Part shown: positions 33,831-44,873 of the stretch, in pieces
How the letters are laid out: each line of letters opens with the position of its first letter
Position numbering within the stretch: the stretch's first letter is position 1
Origin: Odontesthes bonariensis
Taxonomy: Eukaryota; Chordata; Actinopteri; Atheriniformes; Atherinopsidae
Assembly: GCF_027942865.1 (NCBI RefSeq)
Contig: NC_134525.1
Location: forward strand, 1,866,723 to 1,930,722
DNA length: 64,000 nt
Reading direction: 5' to 3'
Translations under genes and position numbers: made by a program
Notes under the pieces: model-generated
The model's input: the letters and a program-made list of their open reading frames with translations, nothing else
The model's database searches: none
Told to the model about the DNA's origin: nothing

Positions 33831-36000
33831 GGTGAACACATTATTCTTTTTACCCAAATAAAAATCAAACAGAGAACATCAGCTGTTGTCAGTTATTGTT
33901 CTCTGGTTCTGCTGTAATACAGAGTGGGACCAGCACGTCTTATCACGTCTTCTTCGTCCTGCTGCAGGAGGAAAGTCTAATGTTTCCCCCAGCAGCAGTG
34001 ATGTTAAAGTTTTACCTGCAGGGATATAATCTGCATGTATTTCATGTTGCAGAAAGCCATCCAGCTGCAGTCTGCTCTGCAGTCAGGACAGACCAGCTCA
34101 CTTCTGGACAAACAGTCATCAGATCCAACAGGACCAGAGGTACAGCTGCTCTTTATTCCCAACTCTGGACAGAAGCAGGGCAGCTGTTCCCCCTGCTTCC
34201 AGCCTCTATGCTCAGATAACCCAACCTGACTCCAGCTCAGCATTCAGAGTTTGGGTCCTGTGCAGTGTGCTGGCAGCACTTATTGATCTCATATCTAAGT
34301 ATATGTGTCTCCATGATCTCCGTGTGTATCAGCTGCTAAAACTCTGAATGGGTTATCTCTATGCTTTTGTACTCTTTCATCCGGCTGAAGCCCTTTTCAC
34401 TGGGGAACTGAGGCCGTTCTATAAGCTTCCAAAGTGCTTTTAGGCCTTTAACGCGCTGCAGGTGCAGGTCCACCTCTGCCTCTGCAGCAGCACAGAGTAA
34501 AGCTGCAGCTGCTTCAGTTCACTGTTACAAACAGCTGCTTTGCTGTGGCACTTCTTTTCTTCAGGAGGCAGAAACACACAGTCTCAGCAGACTCTGGGAG
34601 CTGCTGTGCTGCTCTTCCTTCTGCTTCTTAAACTGGAGCAGCTGACTGCCTTCACTCACACTGAAGAAGGCAGTGAAGGAGTTGTGCTTCCTGCAGCTGG
34701 AACTGTGTGTGTTTGTTTTCAGAGTCTCCAGCAGAGCCAGATGTCCTCTACTCTTCACTGAGGTAGTCCACCAGTCCAACCACTGATGTCCAGCTGCTGG
34801 GACCAGTTTGAGGCCAGCAGCCTCTCACTGAACCAGTTTACATTCACGTTTTAAACATTTAAACATTCTTTGATATTTTCATAAACAACAAATGTGCCAA
34901 TCTGGCCTCATGAATGTATTTCTGTCTGACAGAATTAAAGACAAATGAATGTCTTCAGTGTCTTTCCTGTTATTTATGTTCACGATTCCCTCGAGATCAA
35001 CTGAGATCTGAACCTGGAGAAGTTTTAATTCCATAGATTTGTTTTAGTTGAAATATCAAGAAATGAAATATTTTCTCATGTAAATCAGGAGCCGTATAAA
35101 CCAGAAATGTTCCATGAAGTTTGTGTTTTAACTCCATCTGTTTTAATACAGAATAGATGTTTATTAATAATAATAATAATAAATATTTTGGACACTCAAA
35201 GATGCTTAACACCTGCAAAAAAATATATTAAAAAAAGGTTTCTAGCTACCTTTGATGGAGCAAGAGATTCAGTTTGGATGCAGATGCTGCGGTGATGTAA
35301 ATACTGGTGTTAGCAGCAGTTTAGTGTCACTAAAGACAACTTTTAACAGCAGAAGGAGAATTTTCTGTCTTTGCAACAAAAATCTGAGAAAATGTCAGAG
35401 AAAATACAGAAAAAGCGGAATGCTGTGGATTTAAAGATGGAAACATTTTGCTGTGCTTCCTTTCACTTCCCGTTGGACGCTGAAGACGACGCACTCAGCT
35501 TTTCACCAGACGACATGGCCTCGGTGGTGTGGTGGTCAGCAGCAGTGAAGACCAGATGAAGCCTCTGAGTTGTTCACAAATGAGCTTCATGGCGCTTCAG
35601 TTGCTCAACCGCGCCATCAAGTGGGCAATAAATGTAAAGCAGCTGGTGCCGTCCACCATTATAATAATAATTAAAATCATTTTATTTATAATATTTAATA
35701 CATATGTTATTCATTCTGTGTTCTTCCCTATGGGATTAATAAAGTACTTATTTTCTGTTTCACACAATTATTATTGTTGTTATCCCTGTTGGGATCATTA
35801 TTACAGGTGCTGCTGCTCTCTGGATCTCTGAGACACAAGAAGAAGAAATCAGACTCTCCTCCTGTCCAACAGCTGCTCTGACTCAGAGCTCTGATTCATT
35901 TTTTTTTATTTTTTATTTATATAGCGCCAAATACAACAAATGTCATCTCAAGGCACTTAGATAGTAAGTCCAATTCAAGCCAATTGGAATTCAATTAACT
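33831..36000. other. No supported gene; microsatellite and LINE-tail-like pieces
   Basis: Frames of 60-107 codons lie around 33896-35560 with no recognised domain. (AAT)n occurs at 35165-35185. Bases ~35660-35760 ('ccctatgggattaataaagtac') resemble a Rex3/RTE 3' end. Bases 35898-35995 resemble a LINE/SINE tail ('atttatatagcgccaaatacaac'). Confidence 0.35.
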
Positions 36001-36540
36001 GATAGTGGCTGTGTTTTAAACCGCATACTTCTCCTACTACTCCTAACTTTTTGAGTTAGTATTCGAGTTTGAGTAAGCGAGAAGTTCCCGGATGCATACT
36101 AGATTCTCCTAAATGTTGGGTATGCATCATGAGGTTACTACTCATACTCAAACTACCCAAGATGCAACGTAACGTGACATCGCCGATCGTCATTTCCTGT
36201 CAAAACGGCAGTTTCAAGCTAGCTACAACGAGGGTAGGTTCACTTCCTGTTTTACAAAACAAAAGCACCAATTGTATGGTAATGGCTTTCCCTATGATAA
36301 AAGGCAACGGGTATTTTATTTTGTGAAAATAACCGGAAGTGCGTTGCTCATTGCGGCTAGCTTTAGTAGCGCCGAATTCGTTGGAACAAAATTGTAAACA
36401 GCCGGTATTTTGTCAGGTTTTCAACATGTTGGGGATCTAAACGACTACTTTCTCACCTGAAAATGTTTCCAATGTTGCTAAAGTTTACAGAGTTTAGAAC
36501 CCTGCTTACATCCCATATCGTGAAAGTCCTTGAGACTTAT
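36001..36540. repeat. Dispersed DNA repeat sharing a module with the 51.2-kb element
   Basis: Bases ~36317-36505 match 51465-51640 in reverse complement over roughly 180 bp with only scattered mismatches (for example 'acctgacaaaataccggctgtttacaattttgttcc' in part). The sequence further left, with 'gcatacttctcc' and 'gcatactagattctcc', is not shared. It is therefore either a related or a recombinant element. Ends were not determined. Confidence 0.55.
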
Positions 36541-36767
36541 CAACTCACCTCAATATGCAAGTGAACACCTTTCAGGGCCCACTACGGTTTGCTTATGGTC
36601 CTGGGGTTGGCTTCAGGAAGACCACTCAACTGGACAACGGCAGCACTGTGAGGATAATGTTCTTCGATTTCCCCAGTGCTTAAAATACAATTCAGCTTGC
36701 GCTGATATGTAAGATGCTGCAGAAAATACAAGTGAATGCCTCCAAATGGTTTATTGATAACCTAACA

Positions 36768-36815
36768 AATCAAATTTATTTATATAGCACATTTCATGTA
36801 CAAACAGAACACAGA
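36768..36815 (-). mobile_element. Short L2-like LINE tail
   Basis: 'caaatttatttatatagcacatttcatgtacaaacag' matches the tail at 17872 onward over ~40 bp. It is the extreme 3' end only. Confidence 0.6.
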
Positions 36816-36819
36816 TCGT

Positions 36820-37060
36820 GAGACTGACGGGTTGTATGTCAGAGAAGGTGTTCAGCAGCTCCTCACTCCGTACACCTCAGACTTCTGGCTTACCTCAGAG
36901 TCCTGCCATCTCCAGAAGCACTCGGATGACTCTGCAGTTGTTGGGTGCATCAGTGATGGACAAGAGGGAGGAAACGAGGAACTGGTCGACTGCTTTGTGG
37001 CGCGGTGTGGAAACAACAACTGGATGTACAGATTAGTGTGCCTCATCCGCTATTCTCAAC
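36820..37060 (+). pseudogene. LINE reverse transcriptase fragment, degraded
   Basis: In the plus frame the product reads LLTPYTSDFW...ESCHLQKHSDDSAVVGCISDG...VDCFVARCGNNN. This matches the palm region of a CR1/Rex-group RT in which FxDDxAVxGxIxxG holds the catalytic Asp pair (here HSDDS). Frameshifts follow immediately. It is a short, dead fragment. Confidence 0.6.
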
Positions 37061-37261
37061 ATGTTGTAAAGAAAACGCAGCGATTTCCAGAGTGTATTTT
37101 TATTCTGTGCGCCCTCGATACCCCGTCCCTCACACTTTCAGCATAAAGCGTCTGGCTGCGATGCGCTTAACTGAACAGCAACTGCAGAAAAAGAGCTGAT
37201 CAAACAGTCCGCATATCCTGCTGAATATTTATGGCATTTACGTGTAGGAAGGAGAGGGAAG

Positions 37262-37533
37262 TCCAAGACAACACGTTAGTCAATTAATGTGAAGTCTGAT
37301 CTCAAGGTTCTTAAGTTTGCTGAAGACTTCGTTGACTTTAAATGAAGTCTGTGTGGGGAAACATGTCCCACATTCGTGGCAGGGGATCAGTCTTTTCCAG
37401 TTTGCATACTTTGATGTCTTTGTAGGGTTCTTTGCTGGCTGAAGGTTCTTCAACACTGGTCACAATGGTGTGGCTTACTATAGGCACAAAGAGAATGGGG
37501 CTGTGAACTGGCTCCATCTCTGCCGCTCTGCTT
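37262..37533 (-). pseudogene. Decayed C2H2 zinc-finger exon
   Basis: The minus-strand acceptor attttag precedes AAG CAG AGC at 37533, identical in layout to the exon at 6519. In that frame it reads KQSGRDGASSQP...KPHHCDQC, then a stop where the next residue should be, then RTFSQQRTLQRHQS. One recognisable C2H2 module is thus broken by stops. The second finger appears in another frame (TNVGHVSPH or PRMWDMFPH). An alternative frame is open for 71 codons but has no domain. It lies 3' of the nine-finger exon on the same strand, so it may be a neighbouring dead paralogue. Confidence 0.6.
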
Positions 37534-37723
37534 CTAAAATAAAACAAAAACAAATAAAACAGTGGAAGTCAGGGTCTCCAGCATGTCTGAAATGATCATC
37601 TTTACTTACAGCTGATTTAAAAAAAAAAACTGGAATATTTTTAATTTGATAGAAAAGAGTTCACCGAGCAGCACATTTCTGACTGATGGGTTTAGATAAA
37701 ACAATGTAGTCAATTAAAACTAA

Positions 37724-38599
37724 TCAGAAACATATACAAACTTCCATTGGACTTATTTTTACACACCTATTGGTGGCTGCCTTGAACAAAGTCTCTCTGC
37801 TGTGCGTCTCTACGTGTCGTTTGCGATCACTTGAAGATTTAAAAGTCTTTTCACACTGATCGCATTTGTACGGTCTCTCCCCCGTGTGGCTTCGTTGGTG
37901 AACTTTCAGGCTGCTGATCTGTCTGTAGGCTTTCCCACACTGGCCACAGCGGTATGGTTTATCTCCAGTGTGGGTGATTTGGTGGGCTTTTAAGTGCGAG
38001 TACACTGCAAACGGTTTGCCACAGTGGTCACAGCAGTACACATCCTCTCCTGAGTGCAGGCGTTGGTGTGTTTTTAGGTTTCCTTGTTGACTGAAAGTTT
38101 TTCCACAAAGTTCACAGTGGTATGGCTTCATTCCAGAGTGGATAATTTGATGAGTTATTAAGTTTCCCATCTGATTGAAAGTCTTCTCACACAGACCACA
38201 GCTGTAAGGTTTGACTCCGGTGTGGATGAGCCGATGTCTTTTCAAGTTTTCCATCTGAGAAAAAGCTTTCCCACATTCTTCACACCTGTAACCTTTTTCT
38301 CCAGTGTGGATGACTTTGTGTTTTTTCAGGTGACTCTTCATCTTGAAAGCCTTCCCACATTCGTTACAGGAGAATGGTTTAATTTCATTGTGAGTGAGCT
38401 GATGAGTGATAAGGGATCCCTTCACATTAAAAGCCTTCCCACACTGATCACATATGAATGGCTTCATTCCACTGTGCATAAGTTTGTGGCTCCTGAGATA
38501 ATTAGCAGTGCAAAAACTCTTCCCACACTGATCGCAGTCATGTGATTTCTCTTTGTTTGTGGCTCTCTGAGGTCTCGCTCTGTTTTTGCTTTTATGTTT
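37724..38599 (-). CDS. C2H2 zinc-finger protein, terminal exon with nine fingers
   Basis: A tctccacag acceptor places the exon start at 38599 (AAA CAT AAA AGC), the same phase and first residues (KH-) as the exon at 25596. The frame is open to the stop at 37724-37726. Nine C2H2 fingers follow a short basic lead (KHKSKNRARPQRATNKEKS): HDCDQCGKSFCTANYLRSH first, then FICDQCGKAF, FSCNECGKAF, YRCEECGKAF, YSCGLCEKTF, YHCELCGKTF, YCCDHCGKPF, YRCGQCGKAY and YKCDQCEKTF. Finger linkers vary (SGMKP, NEIKP, TGVKP), so this array is older and more divergent than the one at 25.6 kb. The tail after finger 9 (about 22 residues) may instead be intron if the gt at ~37766 is used. Likely a nuclear DNA-binding factor. 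Confidence 0.85.
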   Translation of the reverse strand, partial: KHKSKNRARPQRATNKEKSHDCDQCGKSFCTANYLRSHKLMHSGMKPFICDQCGKAFNVKGSLITHQLTHNEIKPFSCNECGKAFKMKSHLKKHKVIHTGEKGYRCEECGKAFSQMENLKRHRLIHTGVKPYSCGLCEKTFNQMGNLITHQIIHSGMKPYHCELCGKTFSQQGNLKTHQRLHSGEDVYCCDHCGKPFAVYSHLKAHQITHTGDKPYRCGQCGKAYRQISSLKVHQRSHTGERPYKCDQCEKTFKSSSDRKRHVETHSRETLFKAATNRCVKISPMEVCICF

Positions 38600-38953
38600 C
38601 TGTGGAGACGGAGAAAGAAACAGAGGCAGTAAGTTAAGTAAGAGGGAAAACCTTACTGTTTACAACACCACAACAGCTGATGATGGTGACGGAAATGACA
38701 AGACTTTCCACTTTCAGTCAAAACGTTTTTCTTCTTCAAATCTGCACTGAAAATCTCAAAGTGATGAAGAGAAGAACCTGGAAGGGTTTTAATCTTACAA
38801 CGGCTTTTAAATTCATGCATTCGATATAAAGGGTGTGTGACATCACACATGTGGCACCGAATTAAAACTGAACATGAAGTCCAATTTGATAAAACACTGA
38901 ACGATATCGAATATCGGCTAAAAATACCGGTCCCCAAGCCAGCAGAGAGACCA
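38600..38953. other. Intron-like sequence, no gene
   Basis: No supported frame is present. It would be the intron upstream of the minus-strand zinc-finger exon. Confidence 0.35.
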
Positions 38954-39311
38954 GGGGCCTCATGTACAAAGCGTGCGTACGCACAAAATAGTGGCGTACG
39001 CACCTTTTCACGTCAACGATCAGATGTATAAAGAACGAAAAGACCGTGGAAATGTGCGGTGCCTCACGGCAACTTCGGGGCTGGCGTACGCACGTTTCTG
39101 CAGCTGTTGATTCTTTGGCGACACCTAAGGTGATGTTGGGAAACTGTTATAATAAATAAATGTGAAAACAATTTGTCCTCAGACAGTGATGTGCACATTT
39201 GAGACACATGAACAATTAATACTGATAAACAATTAATACACCCATGTGTCTGCATTTACACGAGCGGATATAAAAGCAGCGCAAAGTGGTGCAATGCATA
39301 CCATTAAAAAC

Positions 39312-39965
39312 AATGGCTGCTTTAAAAGTATTAGAAGACTTTGCAAATGGTGCAATTCGAAGAGAGCGTGTGTTCAGAGACAGAGAGGATTAGCTGGCAT
39401 ATGATGGCGACTCATTAGCCGTTTTGAGGGAAATCCTCCTGGAACTGTGCGCAGAGCTGCGGCCGGCGTTGGAGCGCAACACAGCGAGGAGGCATGCGCT
39501 GCCTGTGCCCACAGGTGATGTGCACACTGGGGTTCCTATAGCAACCGGGGCATTCCAGAGGGAGCTGGCCAACCGATTGGGACTGTGCCAGTCTACCCTG
39601 AGCCGAGCCATGCCAGCCATGTGGGACAGAATTATCTGCATCTCAGCCACGTATATCAAATTCCCAACAGGCCAACATTAAAGCTCAATTTGAAGCGAGA
39701 GCCGATTTTGTAATCGGAGCTATCGACTGCGCACACATTGCTATAAAAGCGCTATCACATGATGAATTTGTATGTTAACAGGAAATATTTTCATTCATCA
39801 TTATGTATTTTCATACATATTTTCATCAGATCATATGTGATGCGTAAATGCAATTAACCAACATTGTGACGAGGTGGCCTGGTTCAACGCACGATTCATA
39901 CATTCTGAGTAACAGCATCGTTGGGAACAGACTTACAAGCTGGCACTGTGCGTGATGGCTGGCTT
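39312..39965 (+). pseudogene. HARBI1-like transposase, degraded
   Basis: From ATG 39312 the reading is MAALKVLEDFANGAIRRERV, then an in-frame stop. It continues TGAFQRELANRLGLCQSTLSRAMP (HTH region, 39550-39615) and, after a shift, VIGAIDCAHIAIKA (first catalytic Asp). A further shift leads to RWPGSTHDSYILSNS (second Asp). The C-terminal part with the catalytic Glu is missing: the following sequence from ~39965 has no match. In the family the protein is a DDE nuclease of about 350 residues. Here it is broken by at least two stops or shifts and is truncated. Confidence 0.75.
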
Positions 39966-40329
39966 CTTGGTGAGTAACTTCATTCTTGTAATGGTCCTAA
40001 TATTATTCCCAGTGACGCGCATTGAGTATGTGCGCCCCCAGTTTCTATCCCATCTTCACAGCATCATTATTATATTATATATAAAGTTAGTTTCTTGCTG
40101 TTTTTTGCTGGTTAAACTTCAGTTTAAGATCTTTCTAACAAGCCCCTGATCGTCACTGTGGGCAAATGTTAATAACCCTGTGCGTAAAGTGTGAAATGTC
40201 TTCATCAGCTTCACCTTTTCCCCGGCACACTTCTGCACGTTACTGTATGAACACATTTGTTGGGAGTTACACAAAAACATTGGTATTTAGCTTGGGGGTA
40301 ATCACATGAGCTCCCACCACCCCATGAGA

Positions 40330-40645
40330 GAGCAGTGTCACCCATTGTTGCCCCGACTATCTGTTCAAACAGAGTCGGTCACCCCCCCCCCCCCCCCCCA
40401 CCCGCCTGTTTTGGCCACACTGCAGCGGTGGGCAGCCAGTCTCCGCTTCACCTCCACCTTAATGACCTCTGACCCCACAGCATTGACAGCCTCAGGCTCT
40501 CCCACCCACTCCTCTTGCATTTGCTGCTTATGCCGGATGACAGCGTGCCAAAGAGTACATTTTTGCGGGCCTCCACTTCGGACAGTAGCACTTCCAATTC
40601 ACTTTCAGTGTAATTTTTCTTTTTTCCCGTCTTACTCATGCTTTT
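40330..40645 (-). pseudogene. Harbinger MYB/SANT-like DNA-binding protein, frameshifted
   Basis: The minus frame from ~40640 reads MSKTGKKKNYTESELEVLLSEVEARKNVLFG, then WES. A frameshift follows, and the other frame continues EAVNAVGSEVIKVEVKRRLAAH. This is the conserved trihelix/MYB-like domain of the Harbinger accessory protein, which in the family binds element ends and helps import the transposase to the nucleus. A C run (40382-40400) follows. Non-functional because of the frameshift. Confidence 0.7.
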
Positions 40646-40917
40646 TTTCTTTATTTTCTGACCGTACACAGAGGGGAATCGCAGGTGCAGGGCTCATTTA
40701 AATATGATTTGCGTATTTAAGTAGGGGCGTGGACAGGGAGGAGTCGGGTGCTCCGACATGTGCGCTCAATTCCACGTTGATTGGGATGTACAAAGGAAAT
40801 GTGCTTGGATTAATGCGTGCGCACAGATTCGTACATCCGACGTTGGAGGTCATTTTGGTTTGAGCGTACGCCATGTTTCAGTAGGAAATCCACGCAAGTC
40901 TTTGTACATGAGGCCCC

Positions 40918-42269
40918 TGGTTTCTCCAGAGAGTCCTGGCTCTGCCCCGAGGCTTCTTCCCCCAGGAGGTGTCTGAAAGGCATCCTGACGGAGGAGGAGC
41001 AACGAAAGTATTGTGGAAGCTCATTTTACAGTAGATCTATGATAATTTGACAACTCGGCTCTATTCACCACGACACATCAGTACAATGACTGCATCACTG
41101 CAGATGCTGCCCAAATCCACCCATCAGTCTGCCACTCCTGAACAAAACCTAGGGAAAATTAAACTCATTCTCAACCTGAAGTGGGCAATCACATTTCCAA
41201 TGAAGGCGTCATGGCCTCAAGACTTGGAAGTGCTAAAAGTATGAATAGATGATCCTTTAAGTTCAGTAAATGTGTGTCTTACTTTGTACTTCATCCAAAA
41301 AGAAATTGCATACCCATCAGCTATCAGTTGCTATTTTCTCTAAATAGCTGGCATCACCTTTGAAAACTCAGAACATCTCGCTTTGTGTAACAGATTATTT
41401 GACATTTTTCTCACCTTTTCTGAAGAAGACATTTTGCCTCGGTAGCGGCTGCCCTGAAAGAACTGATCCTCCTTGGTCACACTCGCTCTCCGACATCCAC
41501 CTGTGACATCAGATCTCGTTTTTAGCCTCAAACTGTATTTTACAAAGAGAAGGACAGATTTACACTCAAACTTTGATTAATTTAAGATTCAGTCCTAAAC
41601 AGAAAATTACGCTATTTCTCTAAGTTCATATTAAAAGGCTGCTTACATTTAACATTTCTCACTGGAATACACTGTGTATTCTTTTGCTCTAACGCATTTT
41701 TCTTCCCTCATGCTTTGTTAGAACAGCCTGTTAGAAGCCCTGAAATGTCATATTGGTGCATCTGCAGCCTTTGAAGGTTCTGGAAATCCCTCCAGAAAAA
41801 TAAAAAATAGTTTGCTGAACTGAATTCTGTGTTTTTCTGACAGCCCCTGTCACTTCTCTGTCAGTAACATGAAAGCTTACTACTGTGGCTCTCATGTATG
41901 GCATCAGAGGAGCAAACGGGCCAATTATCTAAGGATGCATAAACAAGCTTTGCATGCAGAGGTTTCATTCCTGTTGAGTTTAGTTTTTTTATTGTTTCAG
42001 GTTTGTTTACATCTTCCTGTATATTTGTTTTAAGCAGCATGTGATACAAATACATAAATTGACAATATCTAGGTAGTAATGTTTATTCTAAATCTGATTC
42101 TGAAGCTACAGCCCTGCTTCACTTCCCCTGAGGACACGTAGCCATGTAGCCTAGCGTGCTAACCTAACTGTTTGGTTTACAGCCTACACACTTCACGTTT
42201 CCCCTTGCCGGAAAACTCTTTCTGTAGCAGCATTCTGCGAGCAGACTGAACGTCGTTAATGATGATTCT
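40918..42269. other. No supported gene
   Basis: A possible 96-bp minus-strand exon (41510-41415, flanked by ag and gtgaga) could be a 5' exon of the zinc-finger gene, but it has a poor pyrimidine tract and no domain. The rest shows only short frames. Confidence 0.3.
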
Positions 42270-42612
42270 GTCTTCACCAACACGTTAACAGGACAAACCC
42301 AATTTTTGTGCTTTCATGATAGAACTCCAGATGTATTTCAAGTCAATTTCCTCCTCTAATAACAAGAAAGCTATCAAAACTATAAATCTAGTCTCCCACT
42401 TTGAAATCTTTAACTCAGTGTAATCCTCATTGTTCATGTCCCCTGGTATATTCTCTCTCTCTCTCTTCATTTATTATTTAAACTACTTATGTATGCATTT
42501 ATTTTGGTATGCTTATTTGTTCTTCATTTATTACTAATGATACTTGTCATGTTTTTGCACTGTTTTTGTATCTTGTAAAGCAAAATAAAGTTGTATTAAA
42601 AAACAACAACAA
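42270..42612 (+). mobile_element. L1/Tx1-group LINE, 3' end
   Basis: In the plus frame it reads FCAFMIELQMYFKSISSSNNKKAIKTINLV and then a stop, resembling the last residues of L1/Tx1 ORF2 proteins. An A/T-rich 3' UTR with AATAAA (~42585) and an A-rich tail (aaaaaacaacaac) follow. It is strongly 5'-truncated. Confidence 0.5.
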
Positions 42613-42633
42613 CAAAAAAAACAGTACCTCCTC

Positions 42634-42697
42634 GACCAATGAGCTGGCAGCGTATTCTGGTGTGTGAATATGCTGCCAGCTCATTGGTCACAGAGCA
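42634..42697. repeat. Hairpin-forming repeat, copy 1
   Basis: Left arm GACCAATGAGCTGGCAGC, ~20-nt loop region, right arm GCTGCCAGCTCATTGGTC. This copy abuts the left end of the Harbinger element at 42698. Copies 2 and 3 lie beyond its right end (45114-45180, 45196-45270). Confidence 0.9.
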
Positions 42698-43353
42698 GGG
42701 GCCCGTTGCACAAAAGCAGGATAAGGGATTAAGCCGGGATATGTTGGCTATCCTGGATCAACTTATCCGTGATCCGGTTGCACAAAAGTGGGATATGTTC
42801 AGACGTAAGTTGCCATGGAGATTTATTCTGTGAAGCTAGCCTGCTCCAGACCAGGCTAAGTTCCAGGATCTATTTAATCTCATTCCTTATCTCAGTCAGC
42901 GGTCGCCACAAATGGAAACCAATATTTATTCCACTGCCTAGAACATATTGTTAAAACATTTAACTATACCCACTATCATTATTGAAACATTTGTGATCAT
43001 TAATTACAATCATTTTAGATAACTGATGATTTTAGATGAACCACTAGATCATTTAGTTTCCCACAGACTACACATAAAGAACATCACCATATAAATATAA
43101 ATACACATTAGAGAGTACCATGATGTTCCTTTATTGAACAAGGATGAATCAAAGCAAGTAAACCATCAGCTCCTTTCAAAACTGAAGTCACACAGTGCTC
43201 TACAAGACAAAAAGCACAGAATCAAAGCATGCAGTTTGAGACAAACTGTTTGTAAAAATGGGCTATACAAATAAAATTGCCTTGCCTATACAGCACAAAA
43301 ACCTAACAAAAACTCCTCTGCCATTGCAGGCCCAACTTAAATCAACATGCATA

Positions 43354-44300
43354 TTAATTAAAATAATTTAACACATATTGGTCTCTGACCAGCCGACCAC
43401 AGTCGTCATCCGGGAAGATGGCAGGAATGTCCCAGTCTATGAGAGCTGGCACTCTGGGGGCCCTCTCCTTTCTCAGGCAGGCCACATTGTGGAGGACAGC
43501 ACAGGCCACAATGATATCACATGCCCTGTCTGGGCTGACTCTCAGGTGGGTCAGACACTGAAAGCGTGCCTTCAGTAGGCCAAATGTCATTTCTATCCGG
43601 GCCCTTGTTCTGGCATGGGCATGGTTGTATGCCAGTTGTGCCTCCAGAGGGTCTGCAAATGGACTGAGCAGAAAAGGCTGGCAGGCATACCCTCTGTCAC
43701 CCAGCAATACACCCAGGAATTCACCTGAGAATACAAAATGTTACCATCACAACCTCATAAGTAGTGACAGTCTTAACACAGCCATTATGTTAAAAGTGGT
43801 CATCAATAGAGGTTCTGTGGCTCACCTTGTGATAGGCGCCGATAGATCTCTGAGTTCCGAAACACTCGGGAGTCGTGGACCGAGCCGGGCCACTTTGCCA
43901 CAACATTACTGATCAAATAGTCAGCATTGCAGACCATCTGAAATGATAAGATGTTAAACCAATTAATGCACATCACAGGCAATGTACAGTGTTCATTAAT
44001 TAACTTTATCAAAAGTCATGTTCACCTGTACATTGATGCTGTGGAAGTTTTTCCTGTTCACAAAATCCCCCTCATGGCCACCTGAGGGGGGTTTTATTTT
44101 GATGTGTGTGCAGTCCACTGCACCAATGACATTGGGGAAACCTGTAATACGATGCAATGAGTATCTTACTCTGAATGTTAACATTGTAATTGTAACTGTA
44201 ATTTTTTTTTTTTTAAATTCTTACCTGCAATCCTATAGAACTCCTCCTTGATGTCACAGAGTCTTCTATGCCCAGGGAAGGAGATGAAGATGCTTGCAAG
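43354..44300 (-). CDS. HARBI1-like DDE transposase of the Harbinger element (spliced; 5' part doubtful)
   Basis: Minus-strand exons can be joined by clear splice sites. One ends at 44225 (...SFPGHRRLCDIKEEFYRIA, donor gtaag). The next are 44141-44026 (GFPNVIGAVDCTHIKI), 43937-43826 (MVCNADYL...KWPGSVHDSRVFRNS) and 43724-43354 (GEFLGVLLGDRGY...stop). The catalytic residues are present: Asp in GAVDCTHI, Asp in PGSVHDS and Glu in RARIEMTFG. It acts in the nucleus to cut and paste the element. The frame upstream of ~44300 meets a TGA and an A run, and the expected N-terminal helix-turn-helix is not clear. The gene is therefore probably damaged at its 5' end, unless an unseen exon supplies it. Confidence 0.75.
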
Positions 44301-44715
44301 TCCTTTAATTGCGTTTTTTTTTCACTGCTAAAACAGTACAGGCATTGTGTGGGCAGGCACATTCTTAATAAAAAGTTGCTGCCATGTCCATTTTGGTTGC
44401 TTGCTTGCGCTTGACTCAGAGCGCGGATCTCGAAAACACCTGAGAAGCTATACAGAATCATACGCGGCGGACAGCACAGCTTTATGCCAATTACGCACAC
44501 AGGCTCCACACCTCCACACGCATCGCGTCTGCAATCATAACTCATCAGGGGAAATCACATTTTGCCAATATTTTAAAGACCCCCCAACATTTCCCAAATC
44601 ATGTTCTCGTGTCAGTTTCAGGGGGTCTCGGATCCCCCGAGTCCCCCGTAGTTCGAACACTGCCTAATTGTGATAGTTTCAGTGGAGTGGTGAGTGTGAT
44701 TTGTGCACTACTTAC

Positions 44716-44873
44716 GCATTCAGGCGGTCAGCAATGGTTTGCCACGCTTGCTCCCTTTGTTTTTTAACTGTGGCAGTATTTCCTTTTTGTTTTATTTTCT
44801 CCGTCACCTCTTCATATGCTTCCATTAATAATTATTGCTCCGCTGGGGAGAAATACGCCGCCCTTGTTGCCAT
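44716..44873 (-). pseudogene. MYB/SANT-like accessory gene, first exon with one stop
   Basis: From ATG at 44873 the reading is MATRAAYFSPAEQ, then TAA, then LLMEAYEEVTEKIKQ and KQREQAWQTIADRLNA. It ends at a good donor (gtaagt at 44715-44710). This is the start of the Harbinger MYB/trihelix accessory protein. The single in-frame stop is the only visible lesion. Later exons, which would run towards 44300, are not recognised. Confidence 0.65.

Larger units (their letters stand above)
38954..40917. mobile_element. PIF/Harbinger transposon with decayed transposase and MYB genes
   Basis: The ends are GGGGCCTCATGTACAAAG (38954) and its exact complement CTTTGTACATGAGGCCCC (ending 40917). The match extends outward as CCA/TGG. 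Subterminal 'gcgtacgcac' words recur at both ends. Inside lie a HARBI1-like transposase remnant (plus) and a MYB/SANT-like remnant (minus), the gene pair typical of Harbinger elements. No clear 3-bp TWA duplication is visible at the edges. The element is 1,964 bp and inactive. Confidence 0.85.

Noticed and set aside
41415..41510. 96-bp minus-strand exon with ag/gtgaga edges, possible 5' exon of the zinc-finger gene
   Set aside because: Poor pyrimidine tract, no recognisable domain and no way to confirm the join without cDNA.
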